From Clostridia bacterium (GTDB lineage Bacteria; Bacillota; Clostridia; Oscillospirales; CAG-272), in NCBI GenBank assembly GCA_900769475.1, contig CAAGGQ010000203.1, positions 1-5,925 of the forward strand: a stretch of DNA of 5,925 nt, read 5' to 3'. How positions within the stretch are numbered: the first letter of the stretch is position 1; every line of letters begins with the position of its first letter. Of this stretch, positions 1 to 5,925 are shown piece by piece. The notes beneath the pieces were generated by a model. That model was not told where the DNA came from. It worked only from the letters and a program-made list of their open reading frames with translations, and did not search any database. Position numbers and translations under genes: made by a program.

Positions 1-267
1 TACTCCGAAGAAGAAAAAGAAGCCATCGTTGCCGAAATGGGTGGCACCAATATCAACGCCGACCGCTATAAAGGTCTTGGTGAAATGGACCCCGAGCAGC
101 TCTGGGAAACCACCATGGATCCCTCTTGCCGTACCATCCTCCGCGTTACCATCGAAGACGCCATGGCCTGTGACGAAATGTTCTCCCTCCTCATGGGTGA
201 TAAAGTAGAACCTCGCCGCGTCTTCATCGAACAAAACGCAAAATTCGCCGAAAATTTGGACGTTTGA
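1..267 (+). CDS. gyrB: DNA gyrase subunit B, C-terminal end (partial, 5' end outside window)
   Basis: The last 88 codons of GyrB, the ATPase/TOPRIM subunit of DNA gyrase, which pairs with GyrA to introduce negative supercoils into DNA. The fragment is open from base 1 and stops at TGA 265-267. The family signature DRYKGLGEM is followed by PEQLWETTMDP, then MGDKVEPRR and the terminal NLDV, which is the usual end of GyrB rather than of ParE. These belong to the C-terminal end of the TOPRIM/tail region that contacts GyrA. Many relatives have Gln where Asp precedes RYKGLGEM here; this is a mild variant. In many Firmicutes gyrA follows gyrB directly; here gyrA begins about 2.07 kb downstream. I see no convincing T-tract terminator right after the stop, although a cluster of hairpins begins 18 bases later. 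Confidence 0.97.
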   Translation, partial: YSEEEKEAIVAEMGGTNINADRYKGLGEMDPEQLWETTMDPSCRTILRVTIEDAMACDEMFSLLMGDKVEPRRVFIEQNAKFAENLDV

Positions 268-285
268 TTTTTGAAAGTGGGGGTT

Positions 286-376
286 TCGACCTCTGCGGAG
301 GTCGACCAAGGCTACGCGCCTTGGATGGGCGCCACCTTTTGAAAAAGGTGGACGAAAACTTTTTATAAAAAGTTTT
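286..376. repeat. Cluster of four consecutive hairpins downstream of gyrB
   Basis: Four perfect inverted repeats follow one another. Stem 286-293/298-305 has 8 bp with a TGCG loop. Stem 306-312/318-324 has 7 bp with a 5-base loop. Stem 332-339/344-351 has 8 bp with a TGAA loop. Stem 355-364/367-376 is AT-rich, with up to 10 bp around a 2-base centre. The first two stems abut exactly. None is followed by a clean T-tract, so a classic intrinsic terminator is not evident, although the array could still slow or end transcription leaving gyrB or protect its 3' end. Arrays like this recur between genes in gut Clostridia, in my recollection; copy number in this genome cannot be judged from one window. 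Confidence 0.75.
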
Positions 377-432
377 ATTGTAGTTTGTACAAATGGGAAC
401 GTTTTTGGACGGCTCCGTAGTTTTATTTTCGG

Positions 433-459
433 ATTCGTCAGATTCTGCGCTGACGGAAT
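433..459. repeat. Imperfect inverted repeat
   Basis: Arms 433-441 and 450-459 pair over 9 bp with one bulged G and an 8-base loop. It lies between the hairpin cluster after gyrB and the 521-541 palindrome. No function is assigned. Confidence 0.45.
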
Positions 460-520
460 GATACTCCCGATAGCAGCTAGGGACCACCGTTCTCGCTGCG
501 GCTCGGTCACGCCTCGGCTC

Positions 521-541
521 TGATATGCCCCCGGCATATCA
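521..541. repeat. Perfect 9-bp palindromic stem (TGATATGCC / GGCATATCA)
   Basis: Arms 521-529 and 533-541 are perfect reverse complements around CCC. The flanks (about 493-520 and 542-566) are GC-rich and weakly complementary to each other, with GCGGC and TCGG-like blocks on both sides, so the palindrome may be the tip of a longer imperfect stem. It looks like the core of a dispersed intergenic element rather than a protein operator, but an operator cannot be excluded from sequence alone. Confidence 0.55.
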
Positions 542-646
542 TTCACTCCCTCGGCGCCGCTTCGCTACCCTATCTGCTCACAAGAGTTGTTTTGCTAAGA
601 AATAAAGAGGTTAAGCTTGATTTTTCATGTGAAACTACTTTTCGTG

Positions 647-675
647 AGCGTTTTGGGTGGTGGTACCAAAACGCT
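647..675. repeat. Perfect 10-bp inverted repeat
   Basis: Arms 647-656 (AGCGTTTTGG) and 666-675 (CCAAAACGCT) are exact reverse complements with a 9-base loop. No T-tract follows on either strand, so it is not a plain terminator. It stands about 210 bases upstream of mreC in otherwise featureless sequence. Confidence 0.6.
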
Positions 676-766
676 TTGCGAGAGCATGTGTTTCGGCTAC
701 GCTGTTTTTATCAAGTTACGCCAGGGAGACTTCGGAAACCTTCGCGAACACCCCACGATCGCAAAC

Positions 767-829
767 TCCCGAAAAAACCTTTCCATGAAAGTTTTTGGGG
801 TGTCGGACCTTTTTTCAAAAAGGTCTGAC
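767..829. repeat. Two adjacent hairpins in the mreC leader
   Basis: The first hairpin spans about 768-799. It pairs CCC, AAAAA and CTTTC on the left with GAAAG, TTTTT and GGG on the right, with small bulges and a CAT loop. The second spans 802-829, a 13-bp stem with one G-U pair (802-814 with 817-829). Its core, ACCTTTT plus AAAAAGGT followed by GACGAAAA, closely resembles the stem at 332-351 and its right flank (GGTGGACGAAAA), so the two appear to be diverged members of one repeat family. The second stem ends 56 bases before the mreC start and could fold in the mRNA leader. A regulatory role is only inferred. Confidence 0.6.
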
Positions 830-885
830 GAAAAAAACCCTCCTCCCCCTTCCCTCAACATCGAAAAAAGTAAGGAACAAACGAG

Positions 886-1713
886 ATGCAGATATTCAAG
901 AACAAATTTTTTCTGATCTGTTTAGGAATAGCGATAGCGATGAGTGCCATCTTATCGATATTTTCGATGATGGGATACAAGTCGCTGACGCGGGACGTTC
1001 TTGGGATCATCACCACGCCGTTTCGGTGGTGTGGGAGCGTGATTTCGGATGGCATCGAAGGATTTTCCCGCTACTTTGACAGCCTTGAGGCGTTACAGGA
1101 GAGCAAGGAGGCCTTGGAGAAGGAGAACCAAGCGCTGAAGGATCGCTTGCAGCAGGCCGAGATTCTGGAGGCCGAGAACGCGCGTTTACGGAGCTATTTG
1201 GGCATCCTTCAGGAGCACCCCACCTTCGTGCTGGAGGAAGGGATGGTGCTGAGCCAGTCTTCCGGAAATCACGCCACGGGGTACACCCTCAACCGTGGAA
1301 CCCTTCACGGCGTGTCCGTGAATATGACGGTGATTACCCCCGAGGGCATTGTTGGCTACGTGAGCGAGGTGGGAAGCACCTGGTGTCGGGTGTCTACCCT
1401 GTTGGAAACGGCGGCCTCGGTGGGGGCTTATCTTCCCCGTTCGGGAGTCACCGGCATTGTAAGCGGTGACTTTACCTTGAGTCATCAGGGCGTGTGCAAA
1501 TTCTCCTACCTGGAGGCGGATGCCGATATTCAAGTGGGCGATCTGGTCTATTCCAGCGGCACGGGGAGCATCTATCCTGCCGACCTGCTCATTGGTGAGG
1601 TGGTTTCGGTGGACGTGGACGAATACAGCCGCTCGGTGATCGCCACGGTGCGTCCCGCAGTGGAATTTTCGAATTTGAAATACATGCTGATCGTTAAAGG
1701 ATACGTGGAATAA
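886..1713 (+). CDS. mreC: Rod shape-determining protein MreC
   Basis: MreC is a bitopic membrane protein of the elongasome; it links the cytoplasmic MreB/MreD/RodA system to PBP2-type peptidoglycan synthases outside the membrane. The 275-residue length is normal. A short basic N-terminus (MQIFKNK) leads into one transmembrane helix at about residues 8-29. A coiled coil rich in Glu, Lys and Leu spans about 66-105, the usual MreC dimerisation segment. The extracytoplasmic beta domain follows with family marks: NRG (136-138), TPEGIVG (151-157), GDLVYSSG (218-225) and YPADLLIG (230-237). The ATG at 886 has TAAGGA at 871-876, nine bases upstream, which supports this start. mreD follows after 16 bases. 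mreB, often just upstream of mreC, is not in this window, and gyrB lies upstream instead. Confidence 0.95.
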   Translation: MQIFKNKFFLICLGIAIAMSAILSIFSMMGYKSLTRDVLGIITTPFRWCGSVISDGIEGFSRYFDSLEALQESKEALEKENQALKDRLQQAEILEAENARLRSYLGILQEHPTFVLEEGMVLSQSSGNHATGYTLNRGTLHGVSVNMTVITPEGIVGYVSEVGSTWCRVSTLLETAASVGAYLPRSGVTGIVSGDFTLSHQGVCKFSYLEADADIQVGDLVYSSGTGSIYPADLLIGEVVSVDVDEYSRSVIATVRPAVEFSNLKYMLIVKGYVE

Positions 1714-1729
1714 GAGAGGGGGCGTTGGT

Positions 1730-2275
1730 ATGCATCAAAGACCCATAGCGGGATACCAAGCGCAAACTCGCTTTAAGATCATTTCCCATACGGTTTGCAT
1801 TTCTCTGCTTCTCATCCTGCTTTCGGTGCTGCAGGTCACGGTGTTTGCCCGGCATTCTTTGTTTGGTGCTACCCCGGATCTGGTGCTGTGCGCGGTGCTT
1901 TGCGTGGGCTTCTTTCTGGGGCGACACGCGGGAGCCATTACCGGCATTGGTGCCGGCGTGCTCATTGAGGCTCTGGGCGGGAGTGGGATCACCCTGCTTC
2001 CCGTGGCTTACCTCTTGGTTGGCTACGTGGCGGGCTACTACGCTCGGGTGCTGGCGGTCAAGCAATTCGCTTCCTATTTGGTCTTTTTGGCCTTTGCCCT
2101 CCTGTTGCGGGGAGGCATGACCTTGACCTATATTTGCTTACATCATTCCTCCTTCCATTTGATTCACGTGTTTATTTTCACTCTGCTTCCCGAAGCCGCC
2201 GACACGGCCCTGGCAGGAATGATCCTCTTTTTCCCCATTCGTGCGCTGGCCGCATGGCTGCAGAAAAAACGTTAA
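1730..2275 (+). CDS. mreD: Rod shape-determining protein MreD
   Basis: MreD is a small polytopic membrane protein that binds MreC and supports the wall-elongation complex. The product is 181 residues, typical for the family, and very hydrophobic. Candidate membrane segments lie near residues 20-40, 48-64, 67-83, 89-107, 113-135 and 144-168. The family-like core runs from ATPDLVL (47-53) through GRHAGAITGIGAGVLIEAL (64-82) to a LLVGYVAGYY segment (95-104); this follows the MreD pattern of PDL, then G-x2-AG-x3-G, then GY-x-AG. The first 16 residues are polar and the protein ends in KKR. The ATG at 1730 is preceded by GAGAGGGGG (1714-1722), a strong binding site only 16 bases after the mreC stop, so translation from the same transcript as mreC is very likely. 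Assignment rests on topology, motifs and position beside mreC. Confidence 0.9.
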   Translation: MHQRPIAGYQAQTRFKIISHTVCISLLLILLSVLQVTVFARHSLFGATPDLVLCAVLCVGFFLGRHAGAITGIGAGVLIEALGGSGITLLPVAYLLVGYVAGYYARVLAVKQFASYLVFLAFALLLRGGMTLTYICLHHSSFHLIHVFIFTLLPEAADTALAGMILFFPIRALAAWLQKKR

Positions 2276-2279
2276 AAAA

Positions 2280-2306
2280 TTGTTGATACTATCTCTCAAA
2301 TATAAA
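2280..2306 (+). promoter_or_regulatory. Weak candidate promoter for gyrA
   Basis: The mreD-gyrA gap is distinctly AT-rich compared with both neighbours. TTGTTG (2280-2285) and TATAAA (2301-2306) resemble -35 and -10 boxes, but the 15-base spacer is shorter than the preferred 17. An overlapping TTGATA (2283-2288) is a better -35 but is only 12 bases from TATAAA. A separate gyrA promoter would make sense given that gyrase is often regulated by supercoiling, but read-through from mreD is equally possible. Confidence 0.3.
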
Positions 2307-2324
2307 AATCTATCTGAAACACAG

Positions 2325-2338
2325 AAAGGGATCCTATC

Positions 2339-2341
<3 letters not shown>
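2325..2341 (+). promoter_or_regulatory. Shine-Dalgarno site and GTG start that fix the gyrA start
   Basis: AAAGGGA (2325-2331) sits seven bases before GTG at 2339-2341. An in-frame TGA at 2315-2317 blocks any longer reading. The next in-frame Met (residue 41) already lies inside a conserved GyrA helix. The GTG is therefore the only sensible start. Confidence 0.8.
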
Positions 2342-4876
<2,535 letters not shown>

Positions 4877-4900
4877 TCTTGTTTTCATAGGATGTAGCGT

Positions 4901-5554
4901 ATGAATAAAAGCGTAAAGATTTTGATCGCGGTTCTGGCCGTTTGCGTCCTGCTGACGTCGGTGCTCACGGTATGGCTGCTCTTTTTCCGGGCGCCCAAGC
5001 TTTCCACCATCTATGATCGGGTGGTGGAGCTGGTGGAGGCCTCCCACGAGGTAAACACCGTCTTCTTTGGAGCAGGTCTGCCGGTCTACGCCACCGATTC
5101 GGTCTATGCCCAATATTCCCACATGTACTACGGATTTGAATACGAGGGTTTATACGAAAGCGTGACCGAATCCTCCAAATTCATTTCCACCATGGATATT
5201 GAAATGGCCGCCGAAAAGGTGTACAGCAAGGCCTATCTGGAGGACGTGCTTTATCCTATGGCCTTTACCGGCTATGCCATTGATAACGGCATTGGAGGCA
5301 CGGAATTTGCCCATGCCCGCTACTATGAAACCGAAACCTGGATCTACCAGGCCACCACCGCCGAGAATTACATTTCGGGGGGCATGCGGATCTACGATTA
5401 TTCCACTATGAAGATCGTGTATCCCAGCAACACCGAAGTCTGCTACGTGACCATGGACACCTGGCTGGAGGATTCCCCCGAGCGAGTGCTGGAGGTAGAG
5501 CTTCGTTTGGTGCTCCAGGACGGCCAATGGTACCTGGATTCCTTTACGGGTTGA
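4901..5554 (+). CDS. Hypothetical membrane-anchored extracytoplasmic protein
   Basis: I do not recognise a named family. The product has 217 residues: a short basic start (MNKSVK), one hydrophobic helix at about 7-29 ending in FFR, then a soluble domain of about 185 residues that should face outside. There is no lipobox cysteine placed for lipidation, and no clear Ala-X-Ala cleavage site, so a retained anchor is more likely than a secreted form. The soluble part is rich in Tyr (many around 63-84) and acidic residues. It ends in a strand-like pattern, LEVELRLVLQDGQWYLDSFTG minus its first residues (last about 20 positions), which is reminiscent of NTF2-like or other small alpha+beta domains; that is a guess. 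ATG 4901 is preceded by AGGA at 4889-4892 with 8-base spacing, 24 bases after the gyrA stop, so it is probably cotranscribed with gyrA. The intrinsic terminator lies 27 bases after its stop. A cell-envelope role is inferred from topology only. Confidence 0.85.
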   Translation: MNKSVKILIAVLAVCVLLTSVLTVWLLFFRAPKLSTIYDRVVELVEASHEVNTVFFGAGLPVYATDSVYAQYSHMYYGFEYEGLYESVTESSKFISTMDIEMAAEKVYSKAYLEDVLYPMAFTGYAIDNGIGGTEFAHARYYETETWIYQATTAENYISGGMRIYDYSTMKIVYPSNTEVCYVTMDTWLEDSPERVLEVELRLVLQDGQWYLDSFTG

Positions 5555-5581
5555 TCATTAAAAGAAAAAACGAAAAAGAAG

Positions 5582-5621
5582 CACACCGTATGGCTTTTTT
5601 ACAGCCCTGCGGTGTGTTTTT
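5582..5621 (+). terminator. Rho-independent terminator, possibly bidirectional
   Basis: The outer stem CACACCG (5582-5588) pairs with CGGTGTG (5610-5616). The inner stem GGCT (5592-5595) pairs with AGCC (5603-5606), with a T-rich loop. Five Ts follow at 5617-5621. It sits 27 bases after the last gene and should end the mreC-mreD-gyrA-hypothetical transcript. The stretch just upstream (about 5560-5581) is almost all A with a few G and C, which reads as a T-rich tract on the opposite strand, so the same stem could also stop transcription arriving from the right. Confidence 0.88.
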
Positions 5622-5650
5622 CTGAGAAAATGAAGCGTGACGGGATCTTC

Positions 5651-5760
5651 GTAGGGGCGACCGCCGTGCTTGTGTGGTGTTTGTTCGCCCGCGGGAGACC
5701 GCAGGTCTCCCCTACGGGTTGGGAGGAAGGCTTTCGCCTTCGCTCAGGATGATACGAAAA
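5651..5760 (+). repeat. Structured intergenic repeat, copy 1
   Basis: This copy begins GTAGGGGCGA and includes an 81-base block (5680-5760) identical to 5845-5925. Predicted pairing: outer arms GTAGGGG (5651-5657) with CCCCTAC (5709-5715); hairpin GGGAGACC/GGTCTCCC (5693-5700/5704-5711, loop GCA), which competes for three bases with the outer arm; GGGCGA (5655-5660) with TCGCCC (5685-5690); and a downstream GAAGGC/GCCTTC stem (5726-5731/5736-5741). Relative to copy 2, the first inner loop carries 17 extra bases, which weakens its tip. Strand orientation is arbitrary. Confidence 0.85.
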
Positions 5761-5785
5761 ACAAAAAAGACAGAGAACGTAAAGG

Positions 5786-5810
5786 GTGATTCTCTTATCG
5801 GAGAAATCAC
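5786..5810. repeat. Small inverted repeat between the two repeat copies
   Basis: GTGATTCTC (5786-5794) pairs with GAGAAATCAC (5801-5810) over 9 bp with one bulged A and a 6-base loop. No T-tract follows on the + strand. Function unknown. Confidence 0.45.
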
Positions 5811-5832
5811 AAAACAGTTACCTAACACCACG

Positions 5833-5925
5833 GTAGGGGCGAACTTTGTTCGCCCGCGGGAGACCGCAGGTCTCCCCTACGGGTTGGGAGGAAGGCTTTC
5901 GCCTTCGCTCAGGATGATACGAAAA
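5833..5925 (+). repeat. Structured intergenic repeat, copy 2 (runs to window edge)
   Basis: Direct repeat of copy 1 at an offset of 165 bases over the shared 81-base block. Its first hairpin is compact: GGGCGAAC (5837-5844) pairs with GTTCGCCC (5848-5855) around TTT. The second is GGGAGACC/GGTCTCCC (5858-5865/5869-5876) with a GCA loop, and the third is GAAGGC/GCCTTC (5891-5896/5901-5906). Outer arms GTAGGGG (5833-5839) and CCCCTAC (5874-5880) can close the first two into a cloverleaf as an alternative fold. The true right end lies outside the window. Confidence 0.85.

Larger units (their letters stand above)
268..885. other. 618-base intergenic region rich in inverted repeats, no gene found
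   Basis: This spacer separates gyrB from mreC. Short open frames exist on both strands, but they have no good ribosome binding site, no recognisable protein motif, and they run straight through the hairpins, so I do not call them genes. The stretch looks like a mosaic of short palindromic elements: a four-hairpin cluster (286-376), imperfect and perfect stems at 433-459, 521-541 and 647-675, and a hairpin pair at 767-829. No tRNA, rRNA or known riboswitch pattern was recognised. I could not find a convincing promoter for mreC, though one must lie here or upstream. The spacer ends in a good Shine-Dalgarno sequence (871-876) for mreC. Confidence 0.8.
5622..5925. other. 304-base non-coding end region holding two structured repeats
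   Basis: Beyond the terminator I see no credible gene on either strand. A 40-residue frame from 5630 to 5752 runs wholly into a repeat, has no clear ribosome binding site and is treated as chance. The region consists of repeat copy 1 (5651-5760), a 72-base A-rich linker with a small inverted repeat (5786-5810), and repeat copy 2 (5833 to the window edge). Confidence 0.75.

Noticed and set aside
286..376. Intrinsic terminator for gyrB
   Set aside because: The stems are strong but none has a proper T-tract on the + strand, so I list the cluster as a repeat rather than a terminator.
224..487. An 87-codon - strand open frame after gyrB
   Set aside because: It is a translation of the hairpin cluster plus the gyrB 3' end; its Lys/Arg/Pro-rich sequence has no family features.
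268..885. Possible tRNA, riboswitch or small RNA gene
   Set aside because: I saw no cloverleaf with conserved tRNA bases and no recognised riboswitch core; the pairing is explained by simple independent hairpins.
592..916. Short + strand open frames before mreC (592-828 and 617-916)
   Set aside because: They overlap each other, run through inverted repeats, lack good ribosome binding sites, and one overlaps the start of mreC.
5630..5752. A 40-residue frame after the terminator
   Set aside because: Most of it is repeat copy 1, it lacks a clear Shine-Dalgarno site, and it lies beyond a terminator; such frames arise often in this kind of repeat.
5680..5925. Possible CRISPR array
   Set aside because: Only two copies are visible, the shared block is 81 bases with several internal hairpins, and spacing and unit size do not match CRISPR repeats.

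Overview
The window reads as a chromosomal core segment from an anaerobic, gut-type Clostridia member (Oscillospirales or Christensenellales-like). This placement is an inference from protein style (GyrB, GyrA, MreC and MreD close to Firmicutes forms), purine-rich Shine-Dalgarno sites, and intergenic hairpin repeats of a kind I associate with gut Clostridia. No marker here fixes the genus. All five genes lie on the + strand.

Layout. Positions 1-267 are the 3' end of gyrB. Positions 268-885 are a 618-base non-coding stretch packed with inverted repeats and holding no credible gene. Then come mreC (886-1713), mreD (1730-2275), gyrA (2339-4876) and an unrecognised membrane-anchored protein gene (4901-5554). 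A strong intrinsic terminator at 5582-5621 closes the run. The remainder (5622-5925) is non-coding and holds two copies of a structured repeat; 81 bases are identical between the copies, and the second runs off the window edge.

How the genes fit together. GyrB and GyrA are the two subunits of DNA gyrase. MreC and MreD are membrane parts of the elongasome that guides lateral wall synthesis in rod-shaped cells. Gaps of 16, 62 and 24 bases suggest that mreC, mreD, gyrA and the unknown gene may be read as one transcript ending at 5621. A weak promoter candidate in the mreD-gyrA gap could also serve gyrA separately.

Most notable points: (1) the gyrase pair is split by mreCD plus a hairpin-rich spacer, with no mreB in view; (2) GyrA has Ala and Gly at the two positions that dominate quinolone resistance (E. 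coli 83 and 87); (3) there are two families of structured intergenic repeats. I found no CRISPR array, RNA gene, transposase or clearly novel multi-gene system.
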